From positions 434,001-498,000 of the forward strand of contig JAHGAU010000032.1 of the NCBI GenBank assembly GCA_019925105.1: a stretch of 64,000 nucleotides of DNA, read 5' to 3'. A model generated the notes under the pieces. That model worked only from the letters and a program-made list of their open reading frames with translations, did no database searches and was not told the DNA's origin. The stretch's first letter is position 1. The number at the start of each line of letters is the position of its first letter. A program made the translations under genes and the position numbers. The DNA is from Niebla homalea (Eukaryota > Ascomycota > Lecanoromycetes > Lecanorales > Ramalinaceae). Positions 23,114 to 34,408 of the stretch are shown piece by piece.

Positions 23114-24290
23114 ATGTCTCTTCCTCCGTCGGTGATCGAGCAACAAGAGTTACATGCCAGTGACAACAAGAAACCAAATCTGATCTCCGCCTCTGCAGTA
23201 TGCCTCGCAGCCGCCTATTCCGCCGTCGCTCTACGCTTCATAGCAAGACGTGCAGGGCATAGCAAAATTGGCGCGGATGACTACATGATCCTGATCGCTC
23301 TTTTTTTCACCACCATCTTCGACGTCTCGGTACTCTTGGCAGTACATTACGGCCTTGGACGTCACATGATTCTCGTGTCCAATGGCGTTGCATTTGGCAA
23401 AGTATACCATCTACCCTGACCAATCGCCATTGCTCATTATTCTCACTGCTTTAGATTGTCCTCGCGTCCGAAGTTCTCTACAGCCCGGCAATATTTTCCA
23501 CAAAACTCTCAATCCTCCTGTTGTACCGCCGATTGTTCCCTGTTCGCAAATTCGTACTAGTGCTCTACGCCGTCGGAGCGTTCGTCGCCGCCTACAGCCT
23601 CACGGCAACCCTTGTCAATCTCCTGCAATGCCTGCCTATCAACGCCGACTGGAACCCCAATGTCACTCCTCGCTGTGTAAACCTTGACGTTGAGCTAGTA
23701 ATCGTGAGCTCCATGAACGTGGTGACTGACTTTGTGATACTCTGTCTGCCGATGCCGTTGGTATGGAGGTTACAAACGTCAAAGGGCAAAAAGGCGCAAG
23801 TCACGGGAATGTTCTTGCTCGGAGGGTTGTAAGTGTCCGCTAACACTAGCCCTGAATGCCCTTTGCACGATCAACCTCGACATTGCTCAACCGTTCTCTG
23901 ATCTTTCAAAACAGCGTCTGTGCCGTTAGCATCGTTCGTGCAACCTACGTCAGTCAGGTCTCACTGACAGACGGCAGCTGTGAGATCTACCCTTTACACA
24001 TTCATGTTTTCTTCCACTGAACTCTGACCCTTCCCACAGGGGCGGATTCCGACGGTGCCATATGGTCACTCGTTGAGACCGGCATTGCGGTGGTCAGTGC
24101 ATGTCTACCAGTGTTAAGACCGCTTCTGCGAAAAAGGCAAGGTCTGACCACCTACACTGATCCTTCGTATACAAAAGGAAATTCTGCAGGGGGCAACTCG
24201 TGGACACGTAAAACTGGATCAGGGCACAAACCTGTAGAGAACGACGAAGTCGAGTTGGTTCAAAGCGGGGAAAGCTACCAGAAGCTTTGA
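23114..24290 (+). CDS. Pth11-like / fungal rhodopsin-domain membrane protein 2
   Basis: Four exons, 23114-23401, 23455-23828, 23915-23979 and 24040-24290, give 325 aa with all junctions in frame. Family features are IGADDYMILIALFFTTIFDV, VHYGLGRHM, FSTKLSILLLYRRLFPVRKF, VNLLQCLPINADW, VTDFVILCLPMPLVWRL, VCAVSIVRATYV and DGAIWSLVETGIAVVSACLP. A hydrophilic C-terminal tail of about 60 residues follows. Plasma-membrane location expected; ligand unknown. Such genes are frequently found in or beside secondary-metabolite clusters, but a role in this cluster is only suggested by position. It ends tail to tail with the flavin monooxygenase. Confidence 0.85.
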
Positions 24291-24522
24291 AGTCTGAATT
24301 TGATAGGTTGGTGGCACAACCGCTGCTGAGAGAATAATGAATGTCCGCACGAATAAGGGTCAAATGAAGACTATCGCAGCTCGAGGTAGATCTTGAAGAG
24401 ATGTAAGCCGCAATGTTGAAAGTGCAGGGATTGCGCCCGCAGGGTGATAGCATGAAGTACGTTTCTGAAGCAGCTGCTATTATACAATGGTACACATGCA
24501 TCCACCTCTATTTGCCACTCAA

Positions 24523-26438
24523 TTAGATTGACATCCCACATTTAGTGGTTGCGTTTCTGGCCGTCTTGACTTTCCGACGCGTCTCCCGATTCATGTACGC
24601 ACCTTCATCCTTCTCTCGTATATACCAGCCTTTGTCGCTCTCAGGGTCAAGCTCTGTACGACTGAGCCCGTTGCCTAACCAGGCAAATCGATTTCCCTCA
24701 TACTTGACCTCCCAGTCTTCCATTCTCAGCTCCGCCAAGGCCTCAATGAAATGGAGGCCACTCCCAGGCCACAACGTCAACTCTTCGGCTGCTGCCAAGC
24801 GGGCGGCCGCTCTATGTTTGGAACTGGGACCACGGTCAATACCAGGTCTGTTCTCTGCCCCAGGCTCGCCTACCCGACGCTGCTGCATCTTATACCACGA
24901 GTTGCAGTCGTCAGCCCATACCGTGTCCTTCAGCACCATCTTCGAGTGTTTCATAAGATCTTCTACGGCCTCCCGCTTTGGCGCGAATGAATGCCAGTTC
25001 TCGCTCTGAAACCGATCGAAAAGTTTCATCATATAATCCGCTTGCGCCTCGATCATAGCTAAGTAGCTCCCACTGGCCCACGGATTGCCTGGTCCAAAGA
25101 ACATCAAGTAATTTGAGTACTCGGGTGCTGCAATCGCGAAATACGCCGCCGGCTTTCCGAAGCGGCTGCTGCCTGAGGATTGCGACCACTCTTTTTGCAG
25201 ATTATTTCCTGAAGCGTTGAGTATCGGAATTCGAGGTGCATAAGAGGTGTCAAAGCCGGTGGCGCAGATGAGAATATCAATGTCATGAATCTTATCTGGA
25301 GTGTTGGCCGAGACGACGCCATTGGTGGTGATTCTCGCAATATCACCATGTGCAATTGATACATTTGGAGCCGTGATTGCGGATATGTAATTCAGGCCCG
25401 GGGTCGGCCGGCGACAACCGACTCCTGTCCGAGGGATGAGAATGCGTTCAAGCTCAGGGTTTTCGCCGAGCTCGGCCTTCATTTTGGCTGTAAGGCTTGC
25501 GCGAAGATCAACCTGAGCAGCGCTCGTGGAGAGAAAGACAGGGAATGAACTGTTGATACGGGATTCATTTGACTTGCGCAGAGTGGTCAGTGTAAATTGA
25601 TCGTTCATGAAATGATCAATCTCAGAAGGTGTATAATCACGCGGAGAGCTGGGGCCGAATGGACCAAATGTCCATGATCCTTGGCGGATGAAACTTATCA
25701 GGTGGCCGACTACAGGTTGAATGGACTCGAGGATCTGTTGACCAGATGCGCTGAGACTTCAGTCAATATGCTATCAAGAGAAGAACAAGCCACGTCTGAA
25801 AGCGATTTACCCATTGCCAATGAGCCCAACCCGTTTCCCTTTCAAGTCCACGCCGTCATCCCACTTGGCACTATGCATTAATTGCCCCTTGAATTCATCC
25901 ATACCTGGAATCTCGGGCCATTTTGCTTGATTCAATACCCCAGCAGCATTGATCAGAATCTCACACTCAGAGATTGTCGATTCCCCATTGACCAGATTAA
26001 GAATTTGCAGCCGCCAGAAGGCTCCACTCTCCACCCATTCCGCATGGGTTACCTTGTGTCCAACTTGGCAGTATTGACGCAAGTCGTGCCTTTCAGCGAA
26101 TCTCTCGAAATACTGTCGCACGTGTGAGCCTGATACGTAGACCGAAGGCCATTCCGGATTCGGCTCGAGAGTATAGGTGTAGTCGTGCGCTGGGCCATCG
26201 CAAGCTACCCTGGCCTAAGACTAGTCTGTTCTCTGGTGCTCACATCCTGGATATGTGTTTTCAAACCAAGTACCTCCTAATCCTTGGATCTTTTCATAGA
26301 TCGTGAGCGAAAAGTTTTGAACGAACTCTGCAGCTTGTATGCGAATAACGGACCTGAAGCCCCTGCACCAATGCAAATGACACGTACGTGCCGCCAGTGA
26401 TAAACATGATTGCTCAGTCGTTCGTGCATTCGAGACAT
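24523..26438 (-). pseudogene. Baeyer-Villiger-type flavin monooxygenase, one-base deletion near N-terminus
   Basis: Exons are 26244-26438, 25811-26204 and 24523-25750, with 39- and 60-nt introns. Apart from one missing base the coding length would be 605 aa. The FAD Rossmann motif VICIGAGASG is at residues 20-29. The BVMO fingerprint appears as FKGQLMHSAKWD, and the second Rossmann motif as VGLIGNGASGQQ spanning the last intron. ILICATGFDTSY and FFGPGNPWASG are typical. In exon 1 the frame slips within TTCAAAACTTTTCG (about 26296-26310). A fifth A would restore FKNFSLTIYEK, the family wording. The lesion is in a homopolymer, so a base-call error is plausible. The enzyme inserts oxygen next to a ketone using NADPH and O2. 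It is adjacent to the terpene synthase and in the same orientation. Confidence 0.8.
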
Positions 26439-26897
26439 ATTACTTGACCTTTAACTCAACTCTTCAGTGGGGATTCACTGTCGCAAAATCGAAACAAGAG
26501 AGAATGCTCTCGCTCAACTCATTCGCATGGGATCCTGGGGCTATGTCATAAAGATTTAGCAGGGTACTGAACTTCTCAATAGTCTCGTGAGAAAGCGGGG
26601 CCAATTTGTCCACAAAGCAATTCTGGATTGGCTTGTGTACATGCCGGGAGTCTCTGTAAGAAGCCTATGACCGGTCTGTCTCATGAGTACTGTTGAGTAC
26701 CTGCCTCATTCGGAGAAACGCAGTATCAATCTAGCCGCATTGGAGTCGCTACTATTCCTATGAGGCAGCTCGGAAGATTTAATCAAATACTTTATTACAA
26801 CGGAACTTCAGGCTCACAGGAATGCCCGACCAAGTGACCGTTCCGTACGACCAATCAATGCGTTGTCTATTGAAATCACTCGAATCTCATGATCTCA
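26439..26897. other. Intergenic between terpene synthase 3' end and flavin monooxygenase start
   Basis: 459 bp with no gene. It should hold the terpene synthase terminator and the monooxygenase promoter. Nothing specific is seen. Confidence 0.4.
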
Positions 26898-28383
26898 TCA
26901 GGAATAAGAGCTGGTCTCAATCTTACGTGGAGGTTTGCCGCGCGTAGCTCCCCTTCTTCGTCTGAAGGCTTTTATACATCTCTCTGCTACCGTGACTACT
27001 CCATCGTAGCTCTGCCGGTTCTGAAGTCTCGCTTTCTCCCCTCCATACCGAGAACTCGTCATGGAGAAAAAAACGTTGCCTGCAGCACAGGCGTACAAAG
27101 CTTCGAGATATTCCCATTGGTTTGTAGTAAGATGGTGGTCCTTTGCTAGGCGTTGTAGCTCCTTTACCAACAACGCCTCCGTCTGAAGCTGGTAAGTATA
27201 TGCGAATGTTTTCGCAGACGTGATATCTTGAAGAGACATGATTCGCTGAAGTATATCAACAATATTGATGAGATCCGTACAAGCACCACTATCAAAGTCC
27301 CTTTTCTCTTTGTCATACGAAGCTAAGTCGTTGGCAATGGCAAGGTGATCTTTGACCAAGGAAAGATACGTGGTTAGTCTACTATCTGAGATGTCCACAT
27401 CTGAGCAGAGCGAGAATTTGACAGAAGCAAGCACGTAGCTTGAGGGAAATTGTCAGCCCATCAAACTTCTTGTTTGATTGCATGATGCTTACCTTGCACC
27501 GACGTTCTCATGGCGGAAGTCCAGATATTGCCTCAAGGAAAGAAATTGATATTCTGGTCGCATTTGCCGAAATGAGTTGCTCATTGCCTTGATCACATCT
27601 TTGCCAGCGTTTCCCATGTCATCGTCGGCTTCGCGGAAACCGCGCATGACAGAATCAATGTGCTCCTGCAGAGCACTACCCGGAGATCCAGGGTTCTCAG
27701 AATGAGTGATCCGATCCACGAAGTCTTCGATGAATGGCCTCAACTAAGGACTGTCAGCACAGTTTCTCCTGTTCAACCGGGGAAGTGCACGCTGACAGTA
27801 CTTTCTGATGTTTCTTCACCTTTATCTGCTCAGAAGTCAGTCGAATATGAAGCAGGCTGAGCTTTGTTCACAGGGAACCACCGTCGAAAAGGAACATCAT
27901 CACCATCGAAGAGGCCAATAAGGCCATTCTCTCCTCATTTGCAAATGGATACATATATGAAGCTGCCTTGCAGAATCTATGTTCAAATTCAGGGCGTAGT
28001 TCTTTTTGTGCCAGCGTCGCCATTGTCACTCCCCGTCCGACTACAATGTCAGATGCAGAGCGGTCTTGTGTGAGTAGGCGTAAGAGTCTCTCTGAGGCTG
28101 CGAGGCCTGTTTTCCAAAAACGATTTTCGTACGTTGCGTCAATAGTGCTTCGGTAAGGAAATTTTGGCTCCCCTGGCTTCAACCTGATGGCATTCTGTTG
28201 AGAACACCAAGTCGACCTTGTTCTGTCTGTTGGGAAAGGCTTGAGTTGAGCATTCACAAAGGCAGGTAGATCAGGAATTGGGTCATGCGCAAAGACGACC
28301 AGTGATGGTCGCCCAAGGTCTGATTGAGTCGTATGCCCTGATGGATGACGGGCTCTAACTTTGGTCATAGCTGATGGAGACAT
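26898..28383 (-). CDS. Class I terpene synthase (sesquiterpene cyclase-like)
   Basis: Four exons, 27882-28383, 27791-27825 (or 27797-27825), 27493-27743 and 26898-27438, give about 442 aa in one frame. Metal-binding motif 1 is built across the first splice: MFLFD joins DKGE to give D167-D168-K-G-E171. The NSE/DTE motif reads NDLASYDKE at 299-307, and an RY pair follows at 393-394 (MTSSRYGGE). AEFEHRFCKAA-type and GASYVLASVKFSL helices fit the terpene synthase fold. It should cyclise farnesyl diphosphate, or another prenyl diphosphate, with Mg2+ in the cytosol. It resembles the fungal type with a single C-terminal cyclase domain; no prenyltransferase or beta domain is fused. It is the only core enzyme in the region and has no visible lesion. 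The start ATG at 28383 precedes SPSAMTKVRARHP; Met6 is an alternative. Confidence 0.85.
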
Positions 28384-31353
28384 GAAAGCTGTGGGAAGGT
28401 AATGATGGTGACCAAGATACAGTCGAATCGATCTCAATACCAGAAAGGAGGCCAAAGGCATCTGGAAAGTAGGCCTCAAGCCATAGGTCTTGACTTAAGC
28501 TCCGCAATTGAGGCATCGACATTCCTTTGCTTGGCCTTACACTCGTTCCAATCCATGAGTACCAGAAGGCCAGGGATTGTGCTTGTACCTCGCACAACCA
28601 GCTGCCTGGAAAGATCCCGAAGTGTTCACCGCTCCTGATAGCATTTGATAAGGATTTTTTCCCATGTCCAATTACGGGGAGCCATGTGCCAGCATGCGAG
28701 ATGCATGAGCAGTGACAGGGGTTTGCTTACACACAGCCACACACCAGTCATGTAAGCAATTTACGTGCATGCAGAGTGCATTAGCACTTGCGAGGTGCGT
28801 CAGCTCCTACAAGTCTGTCATCCCACCGACGGCTTCTCGGAATGAGATCTGGGTATGATTTGACTAAATCTTCATACACCGTTGAAAGTACTCGCCTCGG
28901 GCATTTAGCATGTTCGAGAAGTTTTTCCATTTGTCACCATCACCACCAGTACCCGAATTGCCAGCATAGGCCAGCATGCTCATAAGAGTTTAACTTCTTA
29001 AGGATCCCATTACCTAGCTAATTATTAAGCTGTAACCGAGCTGGAGGGAGGAGACGCGGGTAACGGAAGCCGAGAAGAAGAAGACGAAGGAGTCCAGGAG
29101 GCGGAGGAGTAAGGAGGGGGGAGGGACGTAAGAGTGAGACCCATGGTGGTGGAAGAGGAGGAGTCATTTTAGCGGTTTTTTGATGACCCGCCCTACTCGG
29201 CCCCTTTAATATTCGCGATAGTTCTAGCGGGTCAATCCCCCCCCTTTTGTTTTGCATGACTTATTAGCTGTAGGCATAACAGTCTTAAGCAACGATTATT
29301 GATTCAGTTACAGCACTTACTCCAATGTCACGGATGCATGCCAGGCAAGCTTGGGGGTGGCCAAAAAAAAGTTATAGTGAGGCCCCGGAATTTGGACTTA
29401 TTCCCGTCCAAAATTTGATGGTCACTATAACTTTATCTTGGCACCAGAGGGGCAAGCAAGGCAGGCCATGCGATAGGGCTCTTATCCGCTTATCAGGACT
29501 TAAGTGGTATAGCGGCTTGGCGCGCACATTCTATTCAGCTAGCTAGATAGCAACTCAGGCAGTCACCACCATACCCATCACCCATACCGTGACATCCAAT
29601 CTGAAGTATAACTATACAGTCACTATTTGATCAATTCCAATAGTTTACAGGAAAGTAGTAAAGAGCCACTAGAGGAGCGGAGCGCAAAAGTAGTGCCAAG
29701 GATTCTCAAGCAACTTGAAACGGAAAACGGCGACGCCGCGCTGCAGCTACATAATCCTTACAGCACCCCACTCGCGGATCCCCATCGCCGTAGCCCCACC
29801 GCCGTAGCCCCGCCGCCGAGGCCCTTACCACCGTCTTTAAAGGACCTCGGTATCCTTATTACTGTATACCGCTTCTCCTTGTACAGCTTCAGCAATTTCT
29901 TGCGACGGAGAGAAGCGAAAGAGCAAATGATGAGAGGTGGTGTTGTTGATGATGGATGGATGGATGGATTTCCATGTTGAGATCAAGTTGATCAGAAAGC
30001 GGAGCTTTTGCATCACCAAGTAGCAGCTCTAAAGGAAGCCTGTTCAATACACCAAAGCGGCGACGAGGTACGATTGATCATGTATTCTGCATGTATAACA
30101 CATGGCTAATCCATGAATCGGTTGCGTATGCAGACGAAGAACGGATAGCGTGGTGATTTACAAAATATCAAGGCGCATTCATCAAGGAGGGTGCTTTACA
30201 AAGACGGTGTGACAGGGAGACCTTCCAAGTTGGCGTTCTTGCAGTTTTCATTATACCCAACCATATATTCAAGTCCGCCGTCCTTGTATAACATCCTTTG
30301 GCGATCTACAATCGCGAGCCCACAACTTTGAATGATGACACAAATCTGCATCCTTACCTTGCGAAATATAGATCAACAATTTTCAAGTCAACCAGCCAGA
30401 TACCCTTTATTCGGTAACCTGATTGAGGGTCCAGAAACCACCCTGTCAACATCGCTTCCGAGATTCCAAGTCGAGGACATCGACAAGTGACCACCGCATC
30501 AGCACGTCTTCTCCACGCCCGAAAGAAATCAGATGGCCCATAAGATTTCATACGAAGGGAGCGAAGACACTCAGAAGACACGCCAGGCTCGCAGTGCACA
30601 CAATCGACACGACAGAATGAGTTCCTGTCCATCCGATTTGTCGATCCACCTACAACCCGTTCATCACAATTGGACCATCCGGACATTGGCTCTCACTCAC
30701 TGTCGGTCCGTGAAGGTGGAGTACAGCAGTCGAGGACGGAGTAAGGCTGTCAGACCATAAGTCGTCCATGTGGAGGAATGTTTGTGGGTGGACATGATGC
30801 TGAGAGGCTGCTGAAGTATTATTGCTTGGCTCCATTCTCCGGTAAGCGAACCCCTCAGCTACGTCGAAAAGCCTGACAGGCATTGATTTATTTTGCAGCA
30901 AAGGATGAAGCCAGCAATCGGATCCACCAGGGGACTCTCTCCAGGGCACAAGGCCAGGTGCTATTTCTTCGACTGCTGCTGGTGCCAGAGGAGAAAATGG
31001 TCTGCCGGTGATACAGACTCGCAACTGCCGCTGCTGTAGGCAAGATTTGGCTAGCCAGGCTGAGGGTGAGAAGGCAATAGGCAAGACGTTACGAGACAGA
31101 TAGCAAGCGAGCACATCAGTCGGTAGCTTTGGACATTGCCAAACGTGTCTCGACGTGTTTGGCATCCAGATATTTCGGTCAAAAGAAGCACATCTCGGAC
31201 TGTGGCTCTTTCTTCGAATGTCACGATATGCGAGATTTGGAGTGCGGGAAAGACGGCAATATACGGCGCAATTTTCCACTCCAGCTGAGGAAGTGTGGTA
31301 CTTTTGTCTTTCTCGTATCTCATGAAATTACATGACTGCGTGCTTTTGCCGCC
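28384..31353. other. 3-kb gene-poor stretch with mobile-element traces
   Basis: No gene could be supported. It includes an imperfect palindrome at 29361-29441 and GC-rich low-complexity DNA at about 29780-29830 (CGCCGTAGCCCC-type units). The minus-strand frames over 30354-31323 are open but have no domain, consistent start or splice pattern. They could be remains of one gene. Confidence 0.45.
29361..29441. repeat. Palindromic MITE-like element
   Basis: Arms of about 20 bp (AAAGTTATAGTGA at 29368-29380 and TCACTATAACTTT at 29422-29434, with CCAA/TTGG extensions) flank an inner stem, TTTGGAC...GTCCAAA. TA dinucleotides at the arm ends fit a Tc1/mariner-type remnant (inference). Confidence 0.6.
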
Positions 31354-33162
31354 TCATCCGGACTTCCGAGGCTTCATTATAACATTCAGGGGTTGGTTGT
31401 CATGCAACACGTAGATCTTTTGATCAGCCCAGTCTTTTACATTGTCTTCACTCAACTCAAGATCAAAATCAAAGATCAGCTTGGCGAGTGTCAATTTCAT
31501 CTCCGCCCATGCAAGGCTAGTGACAAGTTAGCGACGCAGAATGATTGCAATCAGTATCTTACTTTTTGCCTATGCAGTTCCGTGGACCGACCAGGAAAGG
31601 TTGAAAGGCGTTTTTGTCGTCAGCGTTGAATTTAGCTGCAGCATTTGGCATCCAACGCTCTGGCAGGAATGCGTTGGGTTCAACGAAGTTTGATGAGAGA
31701 TGATAGATGGACTTGTGCGCGATTCCAACACGTGCCTAATGCACATTGAGCTTTTGGGGATAGACTTTGAGGGTCGAAAGTACTCACACCAATGGGTACA
31801 GAAACTCCGGCAATATCAACTGGCCTGTCAACATACCTCTGCACCGCGGTTGGACCAGGTGGATGAAGCCTCATTGCCTCTTGAATGATAGCATGGAGAA
31901 AGGGAAGTTCCGAAACAGTCGCAACAGTAATATCGCTGGCCTGATCAAAGGACGACCTGATCTCCTGCCTGACGTTATTCATGGCTGCTTGATGCTTTAG
32001 TAAGAACCACGTCGCGGCTGTCATTGCAGACGAGGACGTCTCCGTCCCGGCAAAAATGAGGAGCTGAACGTTGGAGTCGAGCTCATCCTTGTTCATAGCC
32101 TGCTTGCTGTTGTCGTTGTTCTCCAATATATATTTCATGAAGTCTGGCCGATCCGTACCTCGCGCTATACGCTTCTCGATCAGAACTCTTGTGTACTCGA
32201 ACGGCTTCGCGGCCATTCTCCGGAGCCTTGACGGAACCAGGCGAGCGAGAAATGAATCCAGGGGAGAGAAGATGGTAAGCACCGAGATAGTATGGGCAAC
32301 AAAGGTACCCTGCAGAATCTGCTCGACCCACCAATGATGCTTCCCTGTCTGGAGACTATTGAAGGACTGTGCAAAGCAGAGGTCCCCGATTATATCGAAG
32401 GTGATGAAAGAATACCAGTCATGGAGATCGACTTCTTTTCCAGCTTCCCAATGATCGTGCATGCGCTTTATGAAAAGGTCAGTATAGCCTCGGAGGATAT
32501 CCTCTTGCTCCTTCAAAGCACGCTCTGAAAAGGCATGGCTTAGGATTTTGCGCTGCCATGTGTGGTCCTCTGCTTTAATAATAGTCGCAAGCGCCCGCAC
32601 TCCGCTTGGGTTTATGATTTGTGCTATTTCTGACTTGGGTAATTGAGGTCGACTAGCATAAATGTCGGTCCATGCTTGAGCCTTGGTGAAGGACAGCTCG
32701 TCTGGTTGAATGCGCACAACGTCCCCATATTTCTGGTGGAGTTCAGTCGTCCAGGAGACGCGTGTTCCACGCAGAAATCTCCAGACATAGGGAAGCGGAC
32801 TTGCACTTGCCGTCAATGGGCCTGGGAAATGACGGAGCGGGTGGAAGTAGAGATTGTAGATCGGCCTGGTTGCAATGATAAAGACATAGTAGCTCAGAAT
32901 GCAAACCAGGGTGACTACTGCAACACCCACAACCTCAAGCAGTCAAGTCAGGTAAGTACTCTGGGGACGAGGCAGATGTAAAACTCACAATGCATGCAAT
33001 GAAGCCCAAGGATATTAAGGCCCACCCGAAGAAAGCTGGCAGTGCGTGAGCCTTGAGGAATGGAACTCCATAATCCTGCGTCCATTGAAGGTAGACCTCT
33101 AAGAAGCGGAGTGGGAAACTAAGAGGAAGACTCAGAAGGGTCTGCAACGCTGAGTATGCCAT
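31354..33162 (-). CDS. Cytochrome P450 monooxygenase 2
   Basis: Four exons, 32989-33162, 31788-32933, 31563-31735 and 31354-31516, give 551 aa; introns are 46-55 nt and every junction is in frame. The start is the ATG at 33162 (the TTG upstream is ignored). The unusually long N-terminus holds two hydrophobic segments (LPAFFGWALISLGFIACI and VAVVTLVCILSYYVFIIATR) before NLYFHPLRHFPGPL. The I-helix is IFAGTETSSSAMTA, ExxR is IIQEAMRLHPP and the heme loop is FQPFLVGPRNCIGKNLAWAE with Cys494. ER-bound, probably oxidising the terpene scaffold (inference from position). The penultimate splice also creates the usual VPIGARVGIAHKSIYHL. The gene looks intact. Confidence 0.92.
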
Positions 33163-33590
33163 GGCTTTCAATGCTCGCCAGATAGCAACCGCGAGCTTTG
33201 CAATTTCGTAAAGAGAGGCAAGGTCATGCAGGCTTTTCTAATGAGGGATTGACGCCGGAGCCTCGACTGCGATATTGTCTGGCCACATATATGCGTCCAA
33301 ACGTCTTTGGTCGCGGACGCGCGGGGCATCGAGAGGGGTCGTTGTACACTAGCCCCTAGAAAAGAAGCTTCCAGCGCCAAATGCATAGCCATACGTCATG
33401 TTGTTTCCGTAGCTTCTCTAGTGCTCCACTCGTCTGCTTTGAATATCTCGCAGATGCTCGGAGATTGTTGGCACGCGTCTCCTCAATCGAGGTACGCGAA
33501 CCCATTTGAGCCAAGCCAATCAGAGCTTTTAGCATATTTGAGAAGCTTTGAGATCGGTAAACGTCGCACCCTTGTGGGTCTTTGCCCTGA

Positions 33591-33690
33591 TATTGCAACT
33601 CAATGCAAGATGGGCAGGTCTTAAAGCACTTAAGCAAGAGCGTCCGTAAGCATAAGATTCTCGCTTTCAGCCAATCTAACCTCCGCTCCC
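33591..33690 (+). repeat. Dispersed repeat fragment, copy 1
   Basis: It aligns with 41004-41100 (shared words: AATGCAAGATGGGCAGGTCT and CGCTTTCAGCCAATCT). The minus-strand translation of both copies contains RLAESENL, reminiscent of the coiled C-termini of fungal pogo-type transposases. That assignment is weak. Confidence 0.7.
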
Positions 33691-33708
33691 CTCTTATAGA
33701 ATCTGGGA

Positions 33709-34384
33709 TCATATACACGTACACCCCCGCGAGTTTCCCTGCATGTACACCCCGAATTCCCTGTATGTACACCCTTTTTTTTACGGGTATATTCAGTAAT
33801 TCCGGTAGAATTTCTTAGCGTAGCGGAAGCACTTGGAAGCATTCCATGGTATATAAGGTTCTAGCGTTTTCGCCGTAGCGAAAAGTGTTCTTTATAACGT
33901 AAAGCTAACCATAAACCATTTTAAGATAATGTAGGGAGTAAAGGGTTCTGGTAAAGGGCCTGGTGAAGGGCCTGGTGAAGGGTGCCGGTAAGGGTGGAGA
34001 AATGTCAGCCTGTAGGCAGGAGTGTTATTGAGGCTTTCACAACACGTGTATATATGATCACCTGTAGGTACATCTGGTACCAGCTCAGGTATATGATGCA
34101 GACTCATCCTGCCTTCCTTTATGCACTTAGATAGTCCACTCAATCAAGGCATATATGCACCCATATTCTGTGTTACAAGAAAGCTGACTGAATCATCTCT
34201 CAAGGTCCACGTTGTTAGGACTTTACCAAAGAAAAAAGCTCTTCCGCCATGCTGAGAGCTACGCGAGGAATCACTCGTTATACCCGCACAAAAAAGGTGT
34301 ATATGCAGGGAATTCGGGGGTCTATATGCAGGGGATCTGGGGGCGTATATGTATATCCTGGGGGTGTACGTGTATATGATCCCT
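33709..34384. mobile_element. Foldback or MITE-like element with ~100-bp terminal inverted repeats
   Basis: The left arm starts GGGATCATATACACGTACAC at 33709. The right arm ends with its reverse complement, GTGTACGTGTATATGATCCC, at 34384. The arms continue to match inward for about 100-120 bp with small gaps (CCGAATTCCCTG and GCGGGTATA blocks). The centre (about 33830-34240) has no transposase. No clear target-site duplication is visible. It lies between P450-2 and the broken methyltransferase. Confidence 0.75.
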
Positions 34385-34386
34385 AT

Positions 34387-34408
34387 CTGTACTGTCCGGT
34401 TGCCGGGT
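34387..34408 (+). repeat. 22-bp dispersed repeat, copy 2
   Basis: Identical to 1927-1948. It begins 2 bp outside the right arm of the foldback element, followed by another partial CTGTCCGGTTGG. Confidence 0.7.

Noticed and set aside
29627..29980. 117-codon plus-strand frame
   Set aside because: It starts at TTG in repeat-rich DNA; no conserved features.
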